The translations under genes were made by a program, and so were the position numbers. Source: Sarcocystis neurona (lineage: Eukaryota; Apicomplexa; Conoidasida; Eucoccidiorida; Sarcocystidae). Taken from it: a stretch of DNA of 64,000 nucleotides. Positions 11,101 through 20,732 of this stretch are shown here, piece by piece. Every line of letters begins with the position of its first letter. Position 1 is the stretch's first letter. Location: positions 9,093,507 through 9,157,506 of the forward strand of contig KL647289.1 in assembly GCA_000727475.1 (NCBI GenBank). Direction: 5' to 3'. The notes below the pieces were generated by a model. It was given only the letters and a program-made list of their open reading frames with translations. It was not told where the DNA came from and did no database searches.

Positions 11101-14100
11101 AGCCAGCTAGCCAGGCACTCCTTTAGCTAGCTGCACACACATAGACCTTGGGGGAGACAAAATTCGAAGAAAAGACCGTTGGGAGAAAAAGGACGCCGGA
11201 CAGAATGCAGAGGGATAGCTGCGAGTGTCTGCCGGTGCACACAAAGGCTCTGCGTCGTCGCTAGTCGCGTGCTAGCGGGTGACAGCTAGCTAGCCACGCG
11301 TCGAGACAGCTGGCCGCCAGTGTCCTCAAGACAGCTAGTTCGAGAGCTGGCCATCTCGTCAGCCTTTGAAGCAGACACACGCCCAGTGAGACGACTAGGG
11401 TCACACCCAGCTAGCTAGCAGCCCCAGAAGCAGCCAGCTAGCCGACAGCTAGAGCCGGCAGCCCCAGGCCTGTGCCGACGCGGAACAGACGGACGAGTAC
11501 CGGCGACGCAGTAAGACCGCAGCACAGAGAGAGACGCGCATGCACGGATGATGAGGGCTGCAGTGGCAGACACAAGCGTCACGCGCTAGCGACGCGAAGG
11601 ACTGCCCAGATCTCACCAGGTAGCTAGTGGGCCGAGACGTGCAGCAGCAGCTAGCCATACAGACATCTGTCAAGAGCAGCTAGCTGTACAAGAGTGTCCA
11701 ACGGCACATCCCAGCGACTGACACCCATCTACGCGGCTAGCTAGCTTGCTACTACGTACAGTTCAGGAGACGAGACATCACAGAGAGGTTCAGGCAGACA
11801 GCTAGTCGACCACTGCTGCTTCTGCTGCTGCACCTGGGAGCACTCCTACTGCTGCTTCTGTCGCTGATGTCGCTGCTGCCACTCACCTGCAAAGCGAGCC
11901 TGAGCAAAACGTAGAGATATACAGAACGAGCTAGACGCCGGCACTCCCTAAGACACAGCTAGCTGGAACACCAAGTGAATTCTACAGAAATACAGGCGTC
12001 GAGGCTAGGCAGAGTAATCCGCGCGCAGCTAGCCACGCACAGCTAGCCACACAGAACCGTACACACACGCAGCGAAGCCGACAGCTACCTGGACGCAGTG
12101 CTACACGCGTAGAACACCTAGAAGCAGGGAGAAAACGACGCATGCAGCAGCTAGCCACAAGCAGCTAGCGACGGTACGGGCGCTACAGAGAGGTCCTGAA
12201 CAACACAGTCGGGCCACCAATAACGGAAGGTGTGCGAACAGCTAGCTACAGAAATGGATGCAACGATAGCCGCGTGTACAGCTCGACCGAGTATAAAAAG
12301 CACCGAGGATCATCAGAACGGCTAGTCAAAAGGGATGGGATCCATGCAGCTACCCGACACAGCTAGCTATCCGCCCTAGGAAAATACGTAGAGATCTTTC
12401 AAGTTGTACAGAGAGCCAGCCAGACAGAGCTAGCTACCCGCCCTAAGAGAGCTAGCTACGGACAGCTAGCTGCCCGCAAACAGCTACCTACACACAGAAC
12501 GCTGGCGACACACAGAGACAGCTAGCCACATTTAGAGAGCTGGCTACACGCAGAGCTAGTTAGACGAGGACGGCTAGCTCCACACAGGGAGCTGGCCCCA
12601 CACACACACACACGCATAGAGCTACACACAGAGAGCTGGCTACACGCAGAGAGCCAGCCACACGCATACAGCTAGCTACACATACGGCTATTTCTGCAGC
12701 TCAGAAACGACTTGCCAGACGGGCGGGACACACAGCAAGCCAAAAAGGGTCACAGAAGTGGAGGGTCGTTGTCCAGCTGGGGGAGCATGAACAGCCGGCG
12801 CTAGCTCAGCATGCAACGAGGCGAACTCTGCGAAGAAGAGAGCTAGTCAAGATCGAGTGTGAAGCGCAAGCGTCTGCCCGGCTAGCCCGGGTAGCTGAGA
12901 TGCCGGTAGCGCGCTGCGACGTCCTCGCTCCCAGCTAGCGGTCTCGGCACACAGTTAGCGGAGCGACACAACAGTCCACAGAGACAGACCCCCTGACTAA
13001 CGGCGAGCCCCCTCGCTGCCCAGGTAGCTCGAGGCGGCAGGGCAGCAAGCCAGCTGCATTCTACTTTTCTTGCAAGCCGCACTCACATGATCTGACACAG
13101 CTGCTGCTGAAACGTTGCTTGTAGATATGCTTGAGATACCAGTCCTCTTCTCTGCCCGACGCAGAAGATCGATCCCTTCGACCGCCACGTCTCGTCTCTG
13201 CCTCTGCTCTCTCCGCTCGCCACCACTGCTTTGTCTCCCGCTGCTGTTCTTTTCTGTCGTGCTGCTGTGCATCGTTCCACTGCCGCTGCTGCAGCTGCTC
13301 CCCCTCGCGTCGCTGCTATGGCTGCTATGGCTGTCGCCACCGGGTCCGCTCCTGCCGCTCCTGCCACTGCGTTTCGTGCTGCGACTCCTGCTGCGATTCC
13401 TGCTGCTGCTGCTCCTGCACCTCATGCTGCTCTCGCAACTCGTGCTGCAGCTGCTGCATTTGTTGCTGTTACTGCCGTGGGTGCTGCCCTGCTGCATCTT
13501 AGTTTCGCCGCTCTTTTCGCTGCTGCTGCTGTGCTGGACAGGCACTGGGGAAGCAGCAGAAGAGGAGCCACTTTGCTCTCCTATAGCAGCAGCAGCAGCA
13601 CTTTGGCTTTCCATACTCCGCGACGACGCTGTTTCGACGACGTGATTGGTGCCGTCGCTGGGTCGCACACATCGGACAGCAGAGCTGCTGCTGTTGTTTT
13701 GGCTGCTGGCAATTTGTGCGGCAGTGAAGTAGCTGTCACTCGACGTTCGGCTCCTGCTGTTGCTGCTGCCTGTGCTGCTGCTGCTGCTGCCACTTCCCGT
13801 GCTCTCTCTACTGCTGCTGCTGGTGTTGCTCAAATACCCGCAGCCGTCACGGCAACGACTGCTGCGTCCCCTTCTGCTGCTGCCAGCACTCCTGGTCCTG
13901 CCAGCACTCCTCCTGCTGCCAGCACTCCTCCTGCTGCCAGCACTCCCCCTGCTGCCAGCACTCCTCCTGCTGCCAGCACTCCTCCTGCTGCCAGCACTTC
14001 CGCTGCTGCCAGCCCTCCTGCTGCTGCTTCTGTCGCTGTTGAGGCTGCTGCTGCTGCTGGCACTCCCCCCGCCGCCGTCTCTGCGGCTGCTGTTGCTGCT

Positions 14101-17100
14101 GCCGAGTCCTCTGCTTTCGCTTTCGACAGTCCGGGCACTTCTACGCGATTGCTCTACGCCGCTGCTCCAACTGCTCCTGCTGCCGTCTGAAGCAGTGTGC
14201 GCAGCTCGGCTGCAGCTGCTGCCAACTTTTTCCTTCTTCGGCGACGCCACCGTGATGGGGAAAGGCTGCAGATCTCCCGCAGCAGCCGCACGCACACACT
14301 GCCGCATATCGCCGCTGCCTCTCTCGTAAGGAGAAGAACATGGAAAAGACGACGACGACGAGGAATAAGTAGAAGCGAGGAGAGATGCAGCTGCTGCAGC
14401 AGTGTTCTGCTGCTGCTTGTAGGTGCTCGTGCTGTCAGCAGCTCTCGGGCTCGAAGAGGATTGAGACTGCGCTGCTGCCCCCGGAGCGACGTGCGGGCCA
14501 TCCTCGTTGCTGCTGCTGCTGCTCAGAGAGAAGAGTCCGCTACGACTTCTCCAGACTTTCTCCGCTTGCGCTGCTGCTGCTGCGTCGTTGCTGCCCGCTT
14601 CTCCATCCCCTGCACGTGGAGCTCTCTCGCATGCTGCTGCTCTGCAGCCGTCACCCTCGCGTCCTGTCTCGTCTCCGTCGCCTGCGCGTCTCCCCTCATC
14701 GGACCCAACGCTGCTGCGTGTGTCTTTCCCGCGCGCGGCTGCATCTCTGCACATGTCAGGGTCGCGTGCTTCGATCCTGTCTCCACTGATTTCTGCTGCT
14801 GCCTCTGCTGCGGCCCCCGCTCTGCTGTCGGCCGCCGCGGGTCCTCTACCTGCTGCTGCTGCAGGTAGTTCTTCTCGTCCGCATACGTCCACATGTACTG
14901 CCGCTGCTGTTCGCCAGCGCGCAGCGTCGCTTAAAACGGCTGCTGCTGCGCCCCGCAGGTCTCTGCAGGCGCCGGCAGTGAGGTGCGCCTCGTCACCTGC
15001 TGCTGCAGCTGCACCGCAAGCAGCGGCAGAAGTCCCAGCAGGAGCAGCAGCAGGACTGGGAGTACCTGCAGGAGCAGGAGTGGCACCAGCAGGAAGAGCA
15101 GCAGCAGTAGGAGTCGCAGCAGCAGGAACAGCAGGGGCTGCCAGATTCGCAGCAGCAGGAACAGCAGCAGCAGGAGCAGCAGCAGCGGTGAAAGTGGCGG
15201 CAGGAGCAGGACTGGCAGCAGCAAGGACAGCAGCAGCAGTAGGAGTTCCAGCTGCAGGAACAGCAGCAGCAGGAGCAGCACAGGCAGCGGGAGTGTCAGT
15301 GGACGGGGAGGCAGCGGAGGAAATGTGAAGCGCTGGTTCTGCTGGAGCAGCCTCTCCGGGGGAAGAGTACTGCTTCGAAGAGAAAGAAGAAAAGGAAGAG
15401 AGGGAGGAAGAGGAAGAACGCGAAGAAGAGGAAGAAAAGAGAGCAGCCGATGTCCCCGGATCGCCGCGCCGTTTGGCGAGCAGCGCAGGGTAGGCGTGCA
15501 GCGGCGTGCTGCACTTTCCACGCATGCAGCGGTTCCTACTCTCGCTGCTGCTGCTACTACTACTACGGCTGCGGCTGCTGCTGCTGCCGCGACGGCCGCC
15601 TGCTGTCCCCTCCACTGCTGCTCCTGCTGCAGATCGCCTGGTGCTGTCACCAGACGACAGAACCGTGCGACCCCACACGCTGCAGCCCTGCTGCTGCGCT
15701 GCAGCTCCTGCTGCTCCCCCTCCTGCTGCTGCGCCTCCCCCTCTCGCTGCACCTTCTGCTGCTGCTGCTGGTCCCGGCCCGCGCGACGCTGCTGCAGCAG
15801 CAGGAGCAGTCTCCCGCAGCCGACGCACTGCGTCCGGCTCTCGAAGAAATTCCGCCTTGAGTTGCTCGTAGACAGCTCTGCAGCAGCAATGCACCCCAAG
15901 AAGCAGCAGCAGCAGCAATACGACAACCACCAGCAGCAGCAACGCTTATTACGAAGCCAGACCGCGCTTCTTTCTTGTATATCTCGTTCGCATTCTTTTT
16001 CTTTCTCTCTTTCTGTGTCTCCGTCTCTTCCAAAAGAAAGACGGAGAGAAAAACAGACCGCGCGTCTCCCCGTTTTTATCTCCCGCGCCGTCTCGTGTCT
16101 CCGCTTTCGTCCCTCCGTGTGTCTCTGGCTGCCTGTCCCTGTCTCTCTGTCCCCTCTGTGCGCTCCCGTCTCCCCCTCACTAACTCGTCGCTCGCTGTGT
16201 GTCGCCTTTCTGTGTCTCCCTCCCTTTGCCTCTCTCTATCTCTGTCTCGCTCTGTGTCCCTGTTCTCTTCGGTCTCAACATACCGCCTCTGCGAACGAAG
16301 CTGTGGCCACTGCGCGGGGTCTGCAGAGAGACACCCGAGAAGCAGGCGCCAGTAAATCGCTCGCAGCGCAGGGCAGGGGTCGGGCAGGCCCTGCCGACAA
16401 CGCGAGCGCAGCAGCTCCACGTCGACCAAATTCCCTTCGAAGGGCTCCATACACTCGGCCACCCTGTCAACAATCGCGAGACAGAACAAGCCAACAACGC
16501 CGCATGCAGATGGAAAGAAGAGGGGAAGGAGAAAGAAGAAGAAAAGGAAGACGAAGCAAAAGAAGAGCACACGGAGGAGGAAGAAGAAGGAGGGGAAGAA
16601 CAGTCGAATAGCGGAAGTGCGCAGAGGAGCAGAAAAGGCAGCAGCGAGAGGCAGCAGGTGGGCGAGCTTCAGGCTCCCCACGTATGTGTGTGTGTCGCTG
16701 TAGGGGAGGTGAAGATAAGACTGTGTCGCCGACACCTCCCACTACCTAAAGATACAAAATCGTACACACACATGTGTAATACATGTACTCGTTTGTATAT
16801 GTCCTTGTATACCGGCATGTTCCCCTTTGAAGCGAAGTAGAAGCGGGATAGGCAACAGCAGCAGCAGCAACGCAGCAGCAGGGCAGAAGAAGAAGTAGTT
16901 CTCGCACGTGACCAGGAAGCGTCGGAGAGAAGCAGGCGAAGAAGAGGCGAGAGAGACGGGGAGAGACGGAAGACAAGACGCAGAAACCAACGGAAGCAGA
17001 AGACAAAGCAGAAGTCAACGCAACGGCAGCAGCGCAAGAAATGCAGGAGGAAACGGTTTCTGGAGAGACCTCTTCATCTACGCCCGCGGTGTGCTTCCAA

Positions 17101-19808
17101 ATAGGAAGACCCGTGTTGCAGCACACCCTGGAAATGTATACGTGCGTGGGTTTCTTGGACAGCAGCAGCCCGCGGCTGACAGCATTCTTCAGAGGGCTGC
17201 CGTGCGCGTATCCACAACTGACACAAGCTGCGGGTGAAAGAAGGTGCCGCCTGGGGCGTGAGGCGCCATCAGACGCATGCCGCAGGCAGGTGCTGGGACG
17301 ACGGAAAGGCGGAAACGAAGAAAAGACATCCTCACATAGGGGGGGAAAGGGAAGGACGACACACAAACTTCGTACCCTCCCCACCCTTCCCCCCGCTCTG
17401 GCCGAAGACGAAGAAGTTGCTGCAGTTGTCTCTGTGTGTGGGCGCACGCGCAGTCGGTCGTGAACCAGCACGAAGAAGGGAAGAGAAAGTAGACATTTCT
17501 TCACTTAAGAGAGGGCGGCATTTCTCCCGGGCGCGCAGATACTTTTTCTAGCGTCGCCTAGCCGAGAAAATAGGAGAAACTCGCATGCAGTCTCGTCACG
17601 GCGAGAAGACGGCACCTTCGTGGTAGTTGAAGAAACAACAACCTTCGAGAAAGAGAAAATGACCGTTCTTCTCTTCTTAGAAGAGAAGAAGAGGAACCTT
17701 TCCCTCCGCTTCGGACAGCCACTTTCGAAAAATATATCCACACCTTCCGGACGAGAGACGTCCCCCGGGAAGAGAGACACCCCCGCGGACGCGAGACGCC
17801 CCAGGAGACGCAAGCCACTGCGAGGGAATGCACTGCTGAAATTATTCGTATATCGCAGGACACAGAAGCAGCAGCAGCAAAACAGCAGCGGGGAACGGGT
17901 ACAGCCTTACCTTTGCTGATGAGCAAAACCCGCTGCTGCATCTCGAAGCATCACACATCTCACGTGCTGTCGTAGCAAATCGAGAAGAAGCACTGGCTCT
18001 GCTGCTGCTGCTGTATCTCTGTTGCTGCTGCTGCTGTTGGTGCTGTTAGAGCTGCGACGCAAATGGTTGTTGCCGTCACGGCTGCTGCTGCCTCCATCGC
18101 TTTCGCTGCTGGAAGGACAGACGCCTCGGCTTTTCCTGCTGCTTCCTCCCTGCCCGCCGGTGTCGCCGCTGCTGCTTCTTCTCTCCATCCCCTTCCTGCT
18201 ATTGCTGCCGCTTGGGATGCTGCAGTCCTTGCTGCTGCTACTGCTGCTGTCTTCGGTGCTGCTGCGGCTGCCGCTACCACTCCTGCCAATCAGGCCACAG
18301 CTGCTGACGCTGCTCTCGACGCAGCTGCTGCTCCTTCTTTCCCCAATGCAGCCGCTCACACCCGTGCTGTTGCTGCTGCTGCTGCTGTTGTTGTTGCTGT
18401 CGTTGTTCCAACCGCTGTTGCTGCTGCTGTTGCTGTTTTTTGCTGTTTTATCTCCTTGCGTTGGTGCTGCTGTATACAGAGCACACAAAGAGGACGCTTC
18501 CTCGGCAGCTGCAGCCAACGCTTCTCGGTGAGCAGCCGCAAACTGCTGCGTCGAAAATGATGCTGCTGCCGCCTTCCCTCTCGTGCTGCAGCTGCTGAGG
18601 CCAACAACGCCATTCTCTCCGCCATTTCCTCCCCCCACCACCAGTCCTGCTGCTGCGGTTGCACCATGTCCTGCTGCTGCTGCTGCACCCTGTTCTGCTG
18701 CTGCTGCGTTCCGTCCTGCTGCCCCTCTTGCATCGCCTTCTGCTGCAGCTGCAATATCTCGTGCTGCTGTTGTCTCAGCGGCTCCTGCTGCTGCTGCTGC
18801 ATCACGTGCGGCGGCTGCTGCCCCGTACCTTCCTCCTGCCCCTGCCTCAGCCGCTGCTGCTCCTGTTGCGGGTCGATTTCGCGTTGCCTTTCCTCCAGCA
18901 TTTTCCTCTGCTGCTGACGGAGAAGCTTGCCTCCTTGCTGCGATCGCTGCTGCAAGGCGTTCTGCTGTTGCCGCTCTTCCTTCACCACTGCCGCTTATAG
19001 AAGGCGTGGATGCTGACGCTGCAGTAACAGGAACGACCACTTCCCGATCTCTGAGAGGTCCGTTTCTTGCTGCTGCAGGTACTTCTTCTCCCTCTGCTGC
19101 TGCCGCCCTACATGCTGTTGCTGCTGTGTCTACACTTGTTGCGACTGATGTAGCTTTTAAAAACTCTCCAAGTGTTGCTGCTGCTGCTGCACCTCCCGCG
19201 GCTGCTGCACCTCGCGCGGCTGCTGCTAAACTCGGGACGCCATCTGTCGCTGCTCCTCTAGCGCCTGGTCTACTGCCACCTGCTTCTGCTGCTGTCCCTC
19301 CTGGTACTGTTCCTCCGTTTCCTACTGCTCCTGCTGCTGCAGCAATTCCTGCTCCTTTTCCTGCTGCTCCTGCTCCTTCTCCTGCTGCTCCCGTTCCTCC
19401 TGCTGCTTCCCCGTCTCCTGCTGCTGCTGCTCCTTCTGCTGCTGCCCCTGCACCTCCAACGAATGATTCTGTTGCTGCTGCTGCTGCTGCTGTTTGTGTT
19501 TCTGCTGAGCTGTGTCCAGCTGCACGCGGTGGTTCGGCTGCATCTCCCGCTGCTGTCGCTGCTTCTCCTGCTGCTGCTGCAGCAGCCCGGGTTGCTGCAG
19601 GTCCCTGTAGCAGCAGAAGCGATAGCCTCTCTTCTCGTTCTTGGTCAAGCAGTCCCGCACGTGACTGCTGCAGTTCCCAAGCAAAATCGTCCTGCTGTTG
19701 CAGCAGATCATTTCCTTCACGTTCGAGTATCTGTTCCTGCTCTTCTTCTTCCGTGTCAGGTAGCCGCTGCTGCGGCAGCTGTGAGTCTGTCGCTCTATCC
19801 CTCGCCAT
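2006..19808 (-). CDS. TBC-domain Rab GTPase-activating protein, TBC1D13-like, giant repeat-expanded, 3' end beyond window
   Basis: Predicted GTPase-activating protein for a Rab GTPase in vesicle traffic; the family is known to speed GTP hydrolysis with an Arg and a Gln finger. Exons by my model: 19808-17911, 16463-16284, 15877-13087, 9216-7131, 5358-4901, 2140-2006. All five junctions keep phase, giving 7548 nt (2516 codons) so far. Conserved blocks in order resemble human TBC1D13 (about 400 residues): the [19 protein letters not shown] block, [13 protein letters not shown], a DH/PLS motif rebuilt across an intron, the Arg-finger block [16 protein letters not shown], the Gln-finger block [18 protein letters not shown], then [10 protein letters not shown]. 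The rest of the domain, the equivalent of the FAFRWLTLLLSQEF region, is not found between 1 and 2000, so the gene is cut by the window edge. Ala/Ser/Gln tracts separate the blocks. The start is the ATG at 19808, downstream of an in-frame TAG at 19925-19927. Regulation is not visible. Confidence 0.82.
2410..2592. repeat. minisatellite, 26-bp unit with 35-bp variants
   Basis: The unit is GGGGGGTGTATTTACTCAGA followed by GAAGAC (26 bp). Units start at about 2410, 2445, 2471, 2497, 2532 and 2557. Two copies carry a 9-bp extension (TCGGAAGAC type), making 35 bp. It lies in the intron between exons 5 and 6 of the TBC gene. Confidence 0.85.
3357..3870. repeat. TATG/TATACG compound microsatellite
   Basis: About 510 bp built from TATGTATATATG units extended by either TATG (16-bp unit) or TATACG (18-bp unit). 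A run of seven TATACG-type units lies at about 3526-3646. TATACGTA is palindromic, so the array can fold. Open frames on both strands here are only repeat translation (CIYV/IHTY types). It lies in the intron between exons 5 and 6. Confidence 0.9.
3895..4800. other. intronic AT/CA-rich DNA, nothing further recognised
   Basis: The remainder of the intron between exons 5 and 6 holds purine-rich and TATA-rich simple sequence. I see no conserved exon or RNA gene in it. Confidence 0.5.
4901..5358 (-). other. exon 5 of the TBC gene: Gln-finger block
   Basis: The acceptor is TTCCTGGCAG/GGGAG and the donor is CCTCTTCAA/GTAAAA. The first half is Gln/Glu-rich ([15 protein letters not shown] and QQQTQQQ runs). 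The second half is the best conserved TBC stretch: [19 protein letters not shown], then [20 protein letters not shown], including the YxQ Gln finger. Confidence 0.85.
6576..6905. repeat. 15-bp minisatellite, about 22 copies
   Basis: The unit is GCTGCTACTGCTGTC with ATT/ACT variants, in perfect 15-bp register. Its length is a multiple of three, so it stays open: Ala-Val-Ala-Ala-Thr on plus, Asp-Ser-Ser-Ser-Ser on minus. In the phase-consistent TBC model it lies inside the intron 7130-5359, so I call it intronic. A retained-intron or alternative exon use would make it coding. Confidence 0.85.
7131..9216 (-). other. exon 4 of the TBC gene: catalytic Arg-finger block plus Gln/Ala/Ser tracts
   Basis: The acceptor is TATGCGCAG/CCTCTG and the donor is CTTCGG/GTAATG. 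It opens [20 protein letters not shown] followed by [16 protein letters not shown], the family's catalytic Arg-finger motif (pattern I/V-x-x-D-V-x-R-T). Roughly 600 residues of Gln-rich, Ala-rich and Ser-rich repeats follow, then a normal-looking segment [20 protein letters not shown]. The 2086-nt length leaves phase 1, which the next exon completes. Confidence 0.8.
9300..11040. other. 5' part of the 3.9-kb TBC intron: purine/CA-rich, no gene
   Basis: Between 9217 and 13086 lies one intron in the model. Its first half is rich in GAGA, ACACAC and TAGATA words. Short open frames on the minus strand are pyrimidine-rich Leu/Ser/Cys translations and are not credible genes. Confidence 0.5.
11100..12960. 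repeat. GCTAG-rich intronic array
   Basis: Over about 1.85 kb the palindromic word AGCTAGCT or its core GCTAG occurs at more than 30 places, often as CAGCTAGCCACAC or AGAGCTAGCTAC. About two would be expected by chance for a given 5-mer over this length. Spacing is irregular (about 15-100 bp). No open frame is convincing. It sits in the intron that separates the DH and PLS halves of a conserved TBC motif. Confidence 0.75.
13087..15877 (-). other. exon 3 of the TBC gene: 930-codon Ala/Ser/Arg-rich insertion
   Basis: It begins after CTGCTGCAG with the conserved block [20 protein letters not shown] and ends with VSDH at donor GATCAT/GTGAGT. Everything between is low complexity: Ala/Gly/Pro runs, Ser/Arg runs, and a 6-residue SAGSRR repeat. 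The 2791-nt length equals 1 + 930 x 3, which matches the incoming and outgoing phase. All frames on both strands are nearly free of stops here because of the triplet repeats; this frame is chosen because both conserved ends lie in it. Confidence 0.75.
13880..14012 (-). repeat. 18-bp coding repeat (SAGSRR)
   Basis: Inside TBC exon 3, an 18-bp unit (GCTGCCAGCACTCCTCCT on plus) recurs about seven times and reads Ser-Ala-Gly-Ser-Arg-Arg in the coding frame. It is a pure in-frame expansion of the insertion segment. Confidence 0.7.
16284..16463 (-). other. exon 2 of the TBC gene: start of TBC domain
   Basis: The acceptor is TTGACAG/GGTGG and the donor is GAGGCG/GTATGT. The 180-nt exon codes for [18 protein letters not shown] and [19 protein letters not shown]. 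This corresponds to the first helices of the TBC domain (family pattern L..L...GIP...R...W..LL). It enters with one base and leaves with two, which fits both neighbours. Confidence 0.8.
16530..17560. other. intron between TBC exons 1 and 2
   Basis: Under the model 16464-17910 is an intron. It contains short frames open on both strands (for example about 17041-17463 plus and 16746-17504 minus). None shows a recognisable domain. A small exon hidden here cannot be excluded, but none is needed for phase. Confidence 0.4.
17911..19808 (-). other. exon 1 of the TBC gene: acidic/Gln start then Ala- and Ser-rich tracts
   Basis: One open frame of 632 codons. It opens with an acidic, Glu/Gln-rich segment ([10 protein letters not shown] style, about residues 18-50), then long Ala/Gly/Thr-rich and Ser/Asn-rich stretches, with short normal-looking islands such as [20 protein letters not shown]. 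It ends in [20 protein letters not shown] and a donor CAAAG/GTAAGG that leaves phase 2, matching the next exon. The ATG context is GCAATGG. Upstream exons cannot be excluded, and assignment to the TBC gene rests on phase and position only. An alternative is that this is the last visible exon of a separate upstream gene. Confidence 0.55.
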
Positions 19809-20569
19809 TGCGAGGGCTGCTGTTGCGGCTCCTCTTCGTGGGGGGCGCCTCTGCGCAGTTGCTGCTGCTGCCGCAGCTCTTCTCCCACTGCACTGCGCTA
19901 CCCACGCGCCCCCTGCTGCTGCTGCTACTGCTTGTACTCCTCTGCATGCGTATTACGCCAGGCTGCTGCTGGGGGACCTGTCTCTCCCCTAGTCCGCTGC
20001 TCCAACGTCTCTGTCTCTCCTTCTTAACTTCTTCTTCATATACCTGCTGACCTGCTATTGCTCTCGTCTCTTCTGGGGTTTCCCTGCTGCTCCTCGACAT
20101 GCCTGCTGCTGCCGCAGCTCCATACTAATCATGCCTCCCTGGGGCCTCCTTCCCTTTCTGCTGCTCGTGCCGCAGCAGAAAATCCTCACTCCTGTACCAC
20201 ACGCACTAAAGTTCCTGCTGCTGCTGCTGTTGCTACCGCTGCTGTTGCTGCTGCTGCTGCAGTTTCTCGTCGAGCCAAGGCTCTCGTTCTTCCTTTTTTT
20301 CTTGCGTGTCGCGCTGCTGTCTACCGAACTTCGGCTCGCGGCTGTCGGCTGATATATATGCGTGTGTGTACGCCCGCAAGCGTGAAACTGCTCTGAGCAC
20401 TGGTGCTGCTGCTCCACGTTGCCTTTCCTGCCGATGTCTCTCTCTCTCTTCTTCCTCCATCTACCCACAACTTCTCACGTGCGTCTCTCGCTGCTGCCTG
20501 TCCTCATCGCACATCCACCACGCCTGCTGCCCGTCCTTCCCTTTTGTTGCCCCCGCTTCGCAGCGGCAC

Positions 20570-20712
20570 CACCACGCCAGCAGCAGCCGTAGCACCACGC
20601 CAGCACCAAGCCAGCAGCAGCACCACCCCAGCAGCAGCAGTAGCACCACCCCAGCAGCAGCAGTAGCACCACGCCAGCAGCAGCAGTAGCACCACCCCAG
20701 CAGCAGCAGCGT
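20570..20712. repeat. 23-bp CAG-bearing minisatellite
   Basis: Copies of TAGCACCACCCCAGCAGCAGCAG (23 bp) or close variants run head to tail about five times. Because 23 is not a multiple of three, the translation shifts frame at each copy (Ser, Thr/Pro, Ala, Gln), which argues against coding. Confidence 0.75.
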
Positions 20713-20732
20713 CGAGAGAGATGGAGAGGCTC

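Noticed and set aside
14983..16611. 542-codon plus-strand Ser/Arg-rich frame
   Set aside because: Antisense to TBC exons 2 and 3, whose conserved blocks and splice phases fix the minus strand.
18356..18988. Gln-rich minus frame resembling a coiled coil
   Set aside because: A second frame of the same CAG tract within exon 1. It has no acceptor or donor and would break the exon 1 frame. Kept only as a possibility if exon 1 is wrong.
18583..19992. 469-codon plus-strand Ala/Pro-rich frame
   Set aside because: Antisense of the Ala-rich exon 1. Its composition is pure repeat translation.
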